Shown: positions 1 through 9,182 of the stretch, in pieces | How positions within the stretch are numbered: position 1 is the first letter of the stretch | How the letters are laid out: each line of letters begins with the position of its first letter | Origin: an uncultured Eubacteriales bacterium | GTDB taxonomy: Bacteria > Bacillota > Clostridia > Oscillospirales > Acutalibacteraceae | Direction of reading: 5' to 3' | Assembly: GCA_934476085.1 (NCBI GenBank) | Contig: CAKSNE010000008.1 | Location: forward strand, 12,495 to 76,494 | Length of the DNA stretch: 64,000 bases | Position numbers and translations under genes: made by a program | Notes under the pieces: model-generated | Seen by the model: the letters and a program-made list of their open reading frames with translations, nothing else | Database searches by the model: none | Told to the model about the DNA's origin: nothing

Positions 1-830
1 CCCGTACTCGTTGTTCATTTGAAGTTGCGGCAAGAGATCTTGGAATGGGCGTTACTTACCTTGATCCATCAGGCTCTCAAATCGGAAAAAAAGAATCTAT
101 TGCCGATACTGCGAGAGTTTTAGGCAGAATGTTTGATGGCATTGAGTATCGTGGATTCGGTCAAAAAATCGTAGAAGAATTAGCAGAATATGCGGGTGTT
201 CCTGTTTGGAACGGTCTTACAAATGAGTTTCACCCAACACAAATTTTGGCGGACTTTTTGACGATTAAAGAGCATTTTGGCAGTCTTAATGGCATAAACT
301 TTGTTTATATGGGCGATGCAAGATATAATATGGGTAATTCGCTTATGGTTGGTTGTGCTAAAATGGGTATGAACTTTACAGCTTGTGCTCCTGAAAAATA
401 TTTTCCTGATGAAAAATTGGTTGCCGAGTGTCAAAAAATCGCTTCTAAAACAGGGGCTACAATTAATTTTGAAACCGATCCGATGAAAGCTACAAAAGGA
501 GCAAATGTTATTTATACCGATGTTTGGGTTTCAATGGGTGAGCCTATTGAAGTTTGGAAAGAGCGAATTGACGATTTATCGCCTTATCAGGTAAATAAAG
601 CGTTAATGGAAAACGCAAGCAAAAATGCGGTGTTTATGCATTGTTTGCCTGCTTATCACGACCATAAAACCGCTGTCGGCAAAGAAATGGGCGAGCGTTT
701 TAATCGTGACGCTATGGAAGTTACAGATGAAGTTTTTGAATCAAAACAATCAATTGTTTTTGATGAGGCTGAAAACAGAATGCATACTATCAAGGCTGTT
801 ATGGCGGCTACTTTAGGATATAAGGATTAA
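1..830 (+). CDS. argF: ornithine carbamoyltransferase (5' partial)
   Basis: Transfers the carbamoyl group from carbamoyl phosphate to ornithine, giving citrulline in arginine synthesis; cytosolic. The reading frame is already open at base 3 and begins RTRCSFEVAARDLG, the tail of the family's carbamoyl-phosphate-binding STRTR motif, so about 50 N-terminal residues lie outside the window. Other family signatures are DPSGSQIGKKES, the DxxxSMG segment (TDVWVSMGEP) and the ornithine-site HCLPAYHD with its cysteine. The stop is 3 bp before carA, so it sits in one operon with carAB, which makes its carbamoyl phosphate substrate. A catabolic OTC cannot be excluded, but linkage to carAB favours the biosynthetic role. 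Confidence 0.95.
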   Translation, partial: RTRCSFEVAARDLGMGVTYLDPSGSQIGKKESIADTARVLGRMFDGIEYRGFGQKIVEELAEYAGVPVWNGLTNEFHPTQILADFLTIKEHFGSLNGINFVYMGDARYNMGNSLMVGCAKMGMNFTACAPEKYFPDEKLVAECQKIASKTGATINFETDPMKATKGANVIYTDVWVSMGEPIEVWKERIDDLSPYQVNKALMENASKNAVFMHCLPAYHDHKTAVGKEMGERFNRDAMEVTDEVFESKQSIVFDEAENRMHTIKAVMAATLGYKD

Positions 831-833
831 TTT

Positions 834-1892
834 ATGGAAAAAGCTTATTTAGTTTTACAAAACGGACAGGTTTTTGAAGGCTTTTCTTTTGGCGCAAAGG
901 CTAAAAGCATTGGCGAACTTGTTTTTACAACCGGAATGTGCGGATATATTGAAACTTTGACCGATGAAAGTTATTTCGGTCAAATTGTTATGCAAACTTT
1001 CCCTATGATAGGTAACTACGGCATTATTCCGTCTGATTTTGAAGGTAAACCATCTGTTAGAGGATATGTTGTTCGTGAATGGTGTGAAAATCCATCTAAT
1101 TTTAGATGTGAAAAAACGCTTGATGATTATTTGAAAGAACAGGGTATTCCCGGAATTTACGGCATTGATACAAGAGAAATTACTAAAATTATTCGTGAAT
1201 ACGGTGTTATGAATGCGGTTATTTGTGATGAAATTCCAAATGACCTTACTGATGTAATTAATTATAAAGTTGAAAATGCAGTTAAAAGCGTTACGACCGA
1301 TGAAGAGTATATTTCGAAGGCTGAAAATGAAAAGTATAATGTTACTTTGATTGATTACGGTGCAAAGAGAAATATTATTCGTAAGTTAAATAAGCGTGGT
1401 TGCACCGTTAAGGTTGTACCGTCAAGTTATACCGCAGAGCAAATTTTAGCGGATAATCCTGATGGAATTATGCTTTCAAACGGTCCCGGTGACCCTGCTG
1501 AAAACACTTTTGAAATCGGCGAGATTAAAAAGTTGTTTGGTAAAATTCCTATCTTTGGTATATGTCTTGGTCATCAACTTTTGGCTTTAAGCCAAGGTGC
1601 TGAAACTGTTAAACTTAAATACGGTCATCGTGGTGTAAATCAGCCTGTAAAAGAAGTTGACGGCACTCGTACATATATTACAAGTCAAAACCACGGTTAT
1701 GCGGTTGTTGGCGACAATTTAAAAAACGGAAAAGTCAGTTTTGTAAACGCTAACGATAACACCGTTGAAGGCGTTGATTATCCTAAATTTAAGGCGTTTT
1801 CGGTACAATTTCACCCGGAAGCTTGTTCAGGTCCTAAAGACAGCGAATTTTTATTTGATAAATTTATAAAATTGATGGGAGGCGACCGATAA
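834..1892 (+). CDS. carA: carbamoyl phosphate synthase small (glutaminase) subunit
   Basis: Hydrolyses glutamine and passes ammonia to CarB for carbamoyl phosphate synthesis, used for arginine and pyrimidines. At 352 aa it has normal length. The N-terminal CPSase domain (about 1-150) is followed by a class I glutamine amidotransferase domain. The nucleophile elbow FGICLGHQLLAL carries the catalytic Cys, and SVQFHPEACSGP carries the His/Glu pair. Its stop overlaps the carB start by one base (TAATG), typical of translational coupling in carAB. Confidence 0.97.
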   Translation: MEKAYLVLQNGQVFEGFSFGAKAKSIGELVFTTGMCGYIETLTDESYFGQIVMQTFPMIGNYGIIPSDFEGKPSVRGYVVREWCENPSNFRCEKTLDDYLKEQGIPGIYGIDTREITKIIREYGVMNAVICDEIPNDLTDVINYKVENAVKSVTTDEEYISKAENEKYNVTLIDYGAKRNIIRKLNKRGCTVKVVPSSYTAEQILADNPDGIMLSNGPGDPAENTFEIGEIKKLFGKIPIFGICLGHQLLALSQGAETVKLKYGHRGVNQPVKEVDGTRTYITSQNHGYAVVGDNLKNGKVSFVNANDNTVEGVDYPKFKAFSVQFHPEACSGPKDSEFLFDKFIKLMGGDR

Positions 1893-4800
1893 TGCCGATA
1901 GATAAGAGTATAAAAAAAGTAATGGTTATCGGTTCGGGCCCTATTGTTATAGGTCAGGCGGCTGAATTTGACTATGCAGGCGCACAGGCTTGTCGTGTTT
2001 TAAAAGATGCGGGCGTTAATGTTGTTTTGGTAAACTCAAACCCTGCTACAATTATGACCGATAAGGCACTTGCTGATGAAATTTATCTTGAGCCGTTGAC
2101 CGCCGATACCATCAAAAGAATTATTATAAAAGAACAGCCTGATTCATTGCTTGCAGGACTTGGCGGACAAACAGGTCTTACTGTTGCTATGGAACTTGAT
2201 AAAGAAGGTTTTTTAAAAGAGCATAATGTAAGGCTTATCGGTACAAATGCCGAGGCTATTGATAAAGCAGAAGACAGACTTTTGTTTAAACAGACTATGG
2301 ACGAAATAGGCGAGCCTACAGTTCCGTCTGATATTGCAAATGATATTGAAACTGCATTACAAGTTGCTGAAAAAATAGGTTATCCTGTTATTATTCGTCC
2401 TGCCTTTACACTCGGCGGCGGTGGCGGCGGTGTCGCTAACAATGCTGAAGAAATGAAAATTGTTGCAAAAACAGGTCTTGATTCTTCACCGATTTGTCAA
2501 ATTCTTGTTGAAAGATATATTGCGGGTTGGAAAGAAATTGAGTTTGAAACAATGCGTGACGGTGTAGGTAATGTTATTGCCGTTTGTTCAATGGAAAACT
2601 TTGACCCTGTTGGTGTTCATACAGGCGACTCAATTGTTGTTGCACCGGCACTTACTTTATCTGATAAAGAGTATCAAATGTTGAGAAGTGCTTCTCTAAA
2701 CATTATTTCGGCGCTTGGTATTGTAGGCGGCTGTAACTGTCAGTTTGCACTAAATCCAAATAGTTTTGAGTATTCGGTTATCGAAGTAAACCCTCGTGTT
2801 TCTCGTTCTTCTGCACTTGCGTCTAAGGCAACAGGCTATCCTATTGCAAAAATTACAACTAAGATTGCACTCGGTCTTAATTTAGATGAAATCGAGAATG
2901 ATATTACAGGCAAAACTTGCGCTTGTTTTGAGCCTGCTCTTGACTATGTTGTTGTTAAATTTCCAAAATGGCCGTTTGATAAATTCGCCGGTTCAAAGCG
3001 TACTATCGGTACTGCTATGAAAGCAACAGGTGAAGTTATGTCAATCGCTAATAACTTTGAAAGTGCTATTATGAAAGCCGTTAGAGGTGCTGAAATATCA
3101 CTTGACACATTAAATGCCGAGCCATTAGACTCTCGTGACGTCAAAGAGCGACTTTATGATGTTAATGACAGACGCCTTTTTACTGTTTTTGAAGCACTTA
3201 AAAGCGGTGTAACAGTTGATGAAATTTTTGATATTACAAAGATAGATAAATTCTTTTTATGTAAACTTGAAAACTTAGCAAGATATGAAAAAGAGATTGA
3301 AAATAAACCTTTGTCTTACGACAATTATCTTTTAGGCAAAAAGTTAGGTTATACCGATGATTCATTAAAAACTTTGTGCGGATTTTCATTTGATTTTTCA
3401 GCGGATTCAACATATAAAATGGTTGATACTTGTGCTGCTGAATTTGATGCAAAAACACCTTATTTTTATTCTTGTTATGATAATATGTGTGAATCTCGCT
3501 CATTTAAACGCAGCGGTAAACCTACTGTAATGGTACTAGGATCAGGTCCTATCAGAATAGGTCAGGGTATTGAATTTGATTATTCATCAGTTCATTGCGT
3601 TTGGACTCTTAAAAAACTAGGTTTTGATGTTGTAATTGTAAACAACAACCCCGAAACTGTTTCAACCGACTATGATACTGCCGACAGACTTTATTTTGAG
3701 CCACTTTGCAAAGAAGATGTTATGAACATAATTAAGGTTGAAAATCCTGTTGGTGTTGTAGTTGCTTTTGGCGGTCAAACCGCTATTAAACTTACTAAAT
3801 TTTTAGATGAAAACGGAATAAAAATTCTCGGTACTTCAGCAGAAGGTATTGACACTGCCGAAGACAGAGAATTGTTCGACTCTGTTCTCGAAAAATTCGG
3901 TATAAAGCGTCCTAAAGGCGTTGGCATTATGACAACAGATGAAGCATTAGAAGCGGCAAATAAATTAGGTTACCCTGTTTTACTTCGTCCTTCTTATGTA
4001 ATCGGCGGACAAAATATGTCTATTGTTTATGAAGACAGAGAAGTAGTTCGCTATATGGAAAGAATTTTGAAAACAGGCATTGAAAATCCTGTTTTGGTTG
4101 ATAAATATATGAGCGGAACAGAGTTGGAAGTTGATGTTATTTCCGACGGTAAAGATGTTTTAATTCCGGGTGTTATGCAACATATTGAGCGTGCGGGTGT
4201 TCACTCCGGCGACTCTATTGCAGTTTATCCGCCGTTTAGCATTGATGATAAAATGTTAAAAACAATTATTGAATGTTCAGAAAAACTAGCACTTTCAATC
4301 GGCACAAAAGGTCTTGTTAATATTCAATATTTGATTTATCAAAATGAACTTTATGTTATCGAGGTAAACCCTCGTGCATCAAGAACAATTCCTTATATAA
4401 GCAAGGTAACAGGCGTTCCTATGGTTGATATTGCGTCAAAAGTAATGCTTGGCGAAAAATTGTCCGATTTAGGATTTGGCACAGGACTTTATAAAATACC
4501 ACCTTACTTTGCGGTTAAAGTTCCTGTTTTCTCGTTTGAAAAATTAACCGATGTAAACTCATATTTAGGACCTGAAATGAAGTCAACAGGCGAAGTTTTA
4601 GGACTTGGCAAAACACTAACCGAAGCGTTATTTAAAGGACTAACTTCAGCAGGATTTAATATAAACTCCGCTACTGAAGATATGGGCGTTTTGATTAGCG
4701 TTGAAAATCACGATTTGCCTGAAATAGTTTCATTGGCTAAAAAAATATCGGACCTTGATATGAAAATTTACGCCACAAAAGATACTGCCGACGCTATTGA

Positions 4801-5920
4801 AAATCTAGGTATTGATGTTACCAGAATTAAAGGTATGAACGAGAGTAATGATTTCTTTGACCTTATTGAAAGCGAAAAAATCAGTTACATTGTTTATACA
4901 GGTGCTCTTTTTGATGAAACAATTGATGATTATATCAAATTGCATAGAAAAGCACTTTTACATGGTATTGCTTGCTTAACTTCGCTTGATACTGCTAATG
5001 CTTTGGCTGATATTATTGCAAGCCGATTTACACAGTTTAATACTGAATTAGTTGATATTAATAATATGCGTTCTTCTCGTGCAGAGTATAAATTCTCAAA
5101 AATGCAAGGTTCGGGCGATGATTACATCTTTATTAATAATTTTGATGAAAGAATTACTTGTCCCGAATCGCTTTGTATTAATCTTTGTGATAGACATTAC
5201 GGTATCGGCGGTGATGGTATTGTTTTGATTGAAAAATCCAGCGTTGCCGATGCAAAAATGCGTATTTTTAATCAAGATGGTTCTGAAGGTAAAATGGCAG
5301 GCAACTCAATTCGTTGCGTTGCAAAATATCTTTATGATAATGATATTGTTAAAAAAGATACTTTGAAAATCGAAACTGCCAGCGGTATAAAATCATTGCA
5401 GGTTTATACTCGAAACGGTAAAGTTACAACTGTCAGCGTTTCAATGGGTAAAGCAGACCTTAAAACTTCTAGTTTGCCTTGCACTATTAATGCTGAAAAG
5501 TTAATTAATTATCCAACTAAAATCGGCGGTAAAGAGTATAATATAACTTGCGTTTCTGTCGGCAATCCGCATTGTGTTGTATTTTGCGATAGGGTAGATG
5601 AAGTTGATATTGAAAAACTAGGTCCGCAGTTTGAAAATGCTGATATTTTCCCTGAAAGAATTAACACAGAATTTATTAGGGTTGTTAATAAAAATACTAT
5701 TAAAATGCGTGTTTACGAGCGTGGCAACGGCGAAACACTCGCTTGTGGTACAGGTGCTTGTGCCGCAGTAGTTGCAGCGGTTGAAAACGGTCTTTGCAAA
5801 AAGGGCGAAGATATTACCGTAAAACTTAAGGGCGGCGATTTAGTCGTAAATTATACCGATGATGACATCATTTTAACAGGTAATACAGTAAAGGTTTACG
5901 ACGGTGTTTTTGAATATTAA
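1892..5920 (+). CDS. carB-dapF: carbamoyl phosphate synthase large subunit fused to diaminopimelate epimerase (CarB-DapF)
   Basis: A 1342-aa protein that is two enzymes in one frame. Residues 1 to about 1060 are a complete CarB: a first ATP-grasp half (PAFTLGGGGGGV), a second half beginning VMVLGSGPIRIGQGIEFDYS, and an MGS-like regulatory domain at about 930-1055. Residues about 1066-1342 are a full-length DapF: KFSKMQGSGDDYIFIN at its start, AGNSIRC with the first catalytic Cys and ETLACGTGACAAVV with the second. DapF interconverts LL- and meso-diaminopimelate for lysine and peptidoglycan. No stop separates them. An internal ATG at 5066 could also give free DapF, but I see no clear ribosome binding site before it. 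Both active sites look intact; the fusion itself is the oddity. Confidence 0.93.
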   Translation: MPIDKSIKKVMVIGSGPIVIGQAAEFDYAGAQACRVLKDAGVNVVLVNSNPATIMTDKALADEIYLEPLTADTIKRIIIKEQPDSLLAGLGGQTGLTVAMELDKEGFLKEHNVRLIGTNAEAIDKAEDRLLFKQTMDEIGEPTVPSDIANDIETALQVAEKIGYPVIIRPAFTLGGGGGGVANNAEEMKIVAKTGLDSSPICQILVERYIAGWKEIEFETMRDGVGNVIAVCSMENFDPVGVHTGDSIVVAPALTLSDKEYQMLRSASLNIISALGIVGGCNCQFALNPNSFEYSVIEVNPRVSRSSALASKATGYPIAKITTKIALGLNLDEIENDITGKTCACFEPALDYVVVKFPKWPFDKFAGSKRTIGTAMKATGEVMSIANNFESAIMKAVRGAEISLDTLNAEPLDSRDVKERLYDVNDRRLFTVFEALKSGVTVDEIFDITKIDKFFLCKLENLARYEKEIENKPLSYDNYLLGKKLGYTDDSLKTLCGFSFDFSADSTYKMVDTCAAEFDAKTPYFYSCYDNMCESRSFKRSGKPTVMVLGSGPIRIGQGIEFDYSSVHCVWTLKKLGFDVVIVNNNPETVSTDYDTADRLYFEPLCKEDVMNIIKVENPVGVVVAFGGQTAIKLTKFLDENGIKILGTSAEGIDTAEDRELFDSVLEKFGIKRPKGVGIMTTDEALEAANKLGYPVLLRPSYVIGGQNMSIVYEDREVVRYMERILKTGIENPVLVDKYMSGTELEVDVISDGKDVLIPGVMQHIERAGVHSGDSIAVYPPFSIDDKMLKTIIECSEKLALSIGTKGLVNIQYLIYQNELYVIEVNPRASRTIPYISKVTGVPMVDIASKVMLGEKLSDLGFGTGLYKIPPYFAVKVPVFSFEKLTDVNSYLGPEMKSTGEVLGLGKTLTEALFKGLTSAGFNINSATEDMGVLISVENHDLPEIVSLAKKISDLDMKIYATKDTADAIENLGIDVTRIKGMNESNDFFDLIESEKISYIVYTGALFDETIDDYIKLHRKALLHGIACLTSLDTANALADIIASRFTQFNTELVDINNMRSSRAEYKFSKMQGSGDDYIFINNFDERITCPESLCINLCDRHYGIGGDGIVLIEKSSVADAKMRIFNQDGSEGKMAGNSIRCVAKYLYDNDIVKKDTLKIETASGIKSLQVYTRNGKVTTVSVSMGKADLKTSSLPCTINAEKLINYPTKIGGKEYNITCVSVGNPHCVVFCDRVDEVDIEKLGPQFENADIFPERINTEFIRVVNKNTIKMRVYERGNGETLACGTGACAAVVAAVENGLCKKGEDITVKLKGGDLVVNYTDDDIILTGNTVKVYDGVFEY

Positions 5921-5972
5921 AGCATAAATATGAATAATTATTCATTAAATTTAAAAAAATTCAAAAGTTTAC

Positions 5973-6000
5973 TTGACAATTAAAAATAATGTGATAAATT
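5973..6000 (+). promoter_or_regulatory. promoter of the trp T-box transcript
   Basis: A perfect -35 TTGACA at 5973-5978 and a -10-like TAAATT at 5995-6000, spaced 16 bp, just before the T-box leader. Confidence 0.6.
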
Positions 6001-6011
6001 GAAATTAATAA

Positions 6012-6302
6012 AACCGTTGAGGTGGAGATAACGGTAGTTATGATCGCAAAGAGAGCCTGTGGTGCTGGGATACAGGTGGAAAACAGACTATCAAATGGAC
6101 CGCTGAGGGTGCAGCCAAAAGTTTTTTATAAGAAAAACCCAGTACTCTGCAACGTAACGACCGCGTTAGTAGTCGAAGAATATGTTGGTATTCTAATAAG
6201 TGTGCAGCTTTTGTTGTAAATCAAGGTGGTACCGCGGATATTGTATAATTATTCGTCCTTGACAGAGTTATATTTGTGTAACTCTGTCAAGGACTTTTTT
6301 GT
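6012..6302 (+). promoter_or_regulatory. T-box riboswitch, tryptophan type
   Basis: A leader RNA that senses uncharged tRNA and chooses between terminator and antiterminator. The canonical T-box sequence AAGGTGGTACCGCGG is at 6223-6237. It is followed by a strong terminator with arms GTCCTTGACAGAGTTA and TAACTCTGTCAAGGAC (6255-6295) and a T run. Stem I contains the AGAGAGC element, and a candidate specifier UGG (Trp) lies in the context CAAATGGACCGCTGAGGG near 6095-6115. The specifier agrees with the trp gene remnants immediately downstream. The RNA looks intact even though its target operon is destroyed. Confidence 0.92.
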
Positions 6303-6336
6303 TTTTATAAATATTAAAAAAGAAAGGTGATTTGTT

Positions 6337-7315
6337 TTGAATCCAAGTTTAGAAACATTAAAAGAGCTATCAAAAAATAATGAGTATAAAGTAGCTCCTG
6401 TTGGTATTGAAATGTTTTCTGATATTGCAACACCGATTCAGGTTTTAAAAATACTCAAAAACCATTAAAACCATTGTTATATTTTAGAGTCTATTTCTGA
6501 TAGTGAAAAATGGGGCAGATACACCTTTTTAGGCTTTGATCCTAAGCTTGAAATTACTTGTCAAAACGGCAAGGCTTTTATTCCTTTTTTAACCTGTGGA
6601 GATCCAAATCTTGAAACAACCGCAAAAATTGTTAGAGAAATGGAAAAGTCGGGTGCTGATTTAATAGAACTCGGAATTCCTTTTTCCGATCCAACCGCTG
6701 AAGGTCCTGTTATACAAGAGGCCAGTTTAAGAGCCTTAAATGCCGGCACAACAACTGACAAGGTTTTTGATTTAGTCAGAGATTTAAGAAAAGATGTTAA
6801 AATACCAATGGTATTTATGACTTATGCAAATGTAGTTTTCTCTTATAATTCTGAAAAATTTATAAAAACTTGCAGTGAAATCGGAATAGACGGTTTGATT
6901 TTAACTGATTTGCCTTTTGAAGAAAAAGATGAATTTGATGATATTTGCAAAAAATATAATGTTGATTTAATTTCACTTATCGCACCAACAAGTGATAACA
7001 GAATTTCTATGATTTCCGGTGAATCGAGCGGATTTGTTTATATCGTTTCAAGTCTCGGTGTAACAGGAACAAGAAGCAAAATTACAACTGATATTGGCAA
7101 AAATTATCAGTCTTGTAAAACAAAATACAACAACGCCTTGTGCAGTTGGGTTTGGTATATCCACACCTGAACAAGCAGCTGAAATGGCTAAATTTTCTGA
7201 TGGAGTTATCGTTGGTTCGGCTATTGTAAAAATAATTGCGGAATATGGTGAAAATTCAGTAGAGTATGTTTCAGAGTACGTTAAATCAATGAAAGATTTA
7301 ATTAGAAATCTATAG
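6337..7315 (+). pseudogene. trpE'-'trpA deletion scar (anthranilate synthase N-terminus joined to tryptophan synthase alpha)
   Basis: From a TTG start at 6337 after AGAAAGGTGA, the frame reads as the TrpE N-terminus (MNPSLETLKELSK, later SEKWGRYTFLGFDPKLE). At QNGK it passes directly and in frame into TrpA (NGKAFIPFLTCGDP). TrpE and TrpA both have an NGK at these points, so the rest of trpE and whatever lay between (normally trpG, D, C, F, B) appears to have been lost by a deletion at that short homology. The chimera has two further lesions. One is an in-frame TAA at 6466-6468. The other is a frameshift in trpA near the A run around 7100, after which the frame continues VKQNTTTPCAVGFGISTP to 7315. 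No functional TrpA is expected. Confidence 0.9.
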
Positions 7316-7463
7316 TATCAACAAAATGTAAAACTTTGCCTTGAAATACAATGTTATTTATGCTATAATATTTAAATAGCGGAAAAAATTCGCTGTTTTT
7401 AGTCTAGTTACAATTTATTGTTTTGGATATAATATTAATAGTATTTAAGAAAAGAGATATTTT

Positions 7464-9122
7464 ATGAAAAAGTTTACAAAAATTATTGTTTTTTTATGTG
7501 TTTTTAGTTGTTTGGCATTAGGATTCAGTATAAATTCAAGTGCTGATAGCATAACACCTAAATCTACGATTAAATCTGTTAAAGCTGAATTTGATTCAAT
7601 AACTGTAAAGTGGAAAAAAGTTAATAAAGATGTTTGGTATCAGTTGCAATATTCAACCGGAAAAAACTTTATTAAGAAAAAAACTAAAACAGTTAATATT
7701 AAAGATAAAAAGATTAATTCAAAAACTATTGAAAATTTAAAAGCAAAGAAAAAGTATTTTTTGAGAATCAGAACATTTAAAAAAGAAAACGGTAAAAAAT
7801 ATTTTTCTTCTTGGAGCAACACAAAATCAATTAAAACTAAAAGATTGATTAAACTTAAAAGAATTGCTGTTACTCCAAATGAAAAAGAATTAAATGTCGG
7901 TCAAAATGTTCAACTTAATACAGAACTTCATCCGTCAAATACTTCTTTTAATGATGTTAGATATACATCACTTAATGAAAAGGTAGCAACAGTAACTTAT
8001 AATGGTTGGGTAACTGCTGTTGGCAGCGGTACTACTCATATCAGAGTGAATGTCGATGGAACTAATAAGCATAAATTAGTCAAAATTGTTGTTGAAATTC
8101 CAACTACCGGTATAAAAATTACTAATCCGGTCGGAATTAATATGGAAAACGGAGAAAAGTTTAAACTTAATGCTTCGGTTTATCCTAGCAACGCTACAAA
8201 TAAAAAGGTAATTTGGCGTACAAGCGATAAGACTAAAGCAACAGTTGACAGTAATGGTTTAGTAACTGCCTTAAGACCAACAGAATATGTTAATATAACC
8301 GCTATGACTCAGGATAAAAAATTCAGTTCATCATATACTTTGAAAATAAATCAAACAAACGGTCTTATAACAAAAGAAAAACTTGATTCACTTAATTTGC
8401 TTACAACTAATAACCTTATGATAGTAGCTCATCCTGATGATGAAACTTTTTGGGGAGGTGCTCATTTATTCAATTCTGAATATTTGAATAAATCCGAACC
8501 GTTTAAATCAAGTGGTAAAATTGTAAATTCTAATTATCTTGTTGTTGTTTTAACAAATAGCTGGAATAGTGTTAGAAGTAATGATTTAGCTAAAATTATG
8601 AATGTTACTAATAATAAGTATTTAATTCTTTCTTATCCTGATGTCAGATTAGACGGAAGAGGTAAAAACGGTAAATATTATTATGAGGCTGATGATTGGA
8701 CTACTTGCAAATCAGGATTAAATAAAGATATTGAATTATTGTTGAATTATAAAAAATGGGATGTAATAGTTACTCATAATCCTGACGGCGAATATCAAAA
8801 AAGCCATCATAAAATGACTAGTAAAGCAGTTACTGATATTTATAATTCTAATATTTTAAATAAAGATACTCCGTTATTTTACTTTGGAATGTACTATAAT
8901 AAAAACGAAAAAATTCCGGGTAAACAAATTAATGAAACAGATATTTTAATTAAAGATAAGCTTGTATCTATGTATTCAAGAAATGTTCAAGGTGCCAAAG
9001 ACGGCTTCGGTCAAATGTTCCATTATGAAAATTGGATTTTGTCTACAAAGTGGGAAGAAGTCAGACGAAATAAATATAATTATGAATATTTTGAGAGATT
9101 AGAAAATGCTGCTGAAAAATAA
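7464..9122 (+). CDS. secreted PIG-L family deacetylase with FnIII-like and Big2 domains
   Basis: A 552-aa exported protein with an N-terminal signal peptide (about 1-28). A fibronectin III-like segment (about 32-127) is followed by two bacterial Ig-like (Big2) repeats at about 130-210 and 212-300, each with the VTA(V/L) G-S pattern near its end. The C-terminal PIG-L/LmbE domain begins MIVAHPDDETFWGGAHL, the metal-binding AHPDDE motif, with a second site near THNPDGEYQKSHHK. The family removes acetyl groups from N-acetylglucosamine-type sugars in a zinc-dependent way; the substrate here is unknown. The Ig and FnIII modules suggest presentation at the cell surface or binding to glycans. It stands alone between the trp scar and a terminator. 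Confidence 0.85.
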   Translation: MKKFTKIIVFLCVFSCLALGFSINSSADSITPKSTIKSVKAEFDSITVKWKKVNKDVWYQLQYSTGKNFIKKKTKTVNIKDKKINSKTIENLKAKKKYFLRIRTFKKENGKKYFSSWSNTKSIKTKRLIKLKRIAVTPNEKELNVGQNVQLNTELHPSNTSFNDVRYTSLNEKVATVTYNGWVTAVGSGTTHIRVNVDGTNKHKLVKIVVEIPTTGIKITNPVGINMENGEKFKLNASVYPSNATNKKVIWRTSDKTKATVDSNGLVTALRPTEYVNITAMTQDKKFSSSYTLKINQTNGLITKEKLDSLNLLTTNNLMIVAHPDDETFWGGAHLFNSEYLNKSEPFKSSGKIVNSNYLVVVLTNSWNSVRSNDLAKIMNVTNNKYLILSYPDVRLDGRGKNGKYYYEADDWTTCKSGLNKDIELLLNYKKWDVIVTHNPDGEYQKSHHKMTSKAVTDIYNSNILNKDTPLFYFGMYYNKNEKIPGKQINETDILIKDKLVSMYSRNVQGAKDGFGQMFHYENWILSTKWEEVRRNKYNYEYFERLENAAEK

Positions 9123-9132
9123 TTAATTTACA

Positions 9133-9172
9133 AAAAATAAAACTCCTTAGATTTTTTCTAAGGAGTTTTTTG
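9133..9172. terminator. bidirectional rho-independent terminator
   Basis: Hairpin AACTCCTTAG/CTAAGGAGTT (9141-9166) with an A tract on the left and a T tract on the right. It serves the PIG-L gene and, on the other strand, icd. Confidence 0.85.
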
Positions 9173-9182
9173 TTAAGCGTTA

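Noticed and set aside
6022..6219. 65-aa ORF in the trp leader
   Set aside because: It lies within the T-box RNA, which accounts for the sequence; it has no ribosome binding site.
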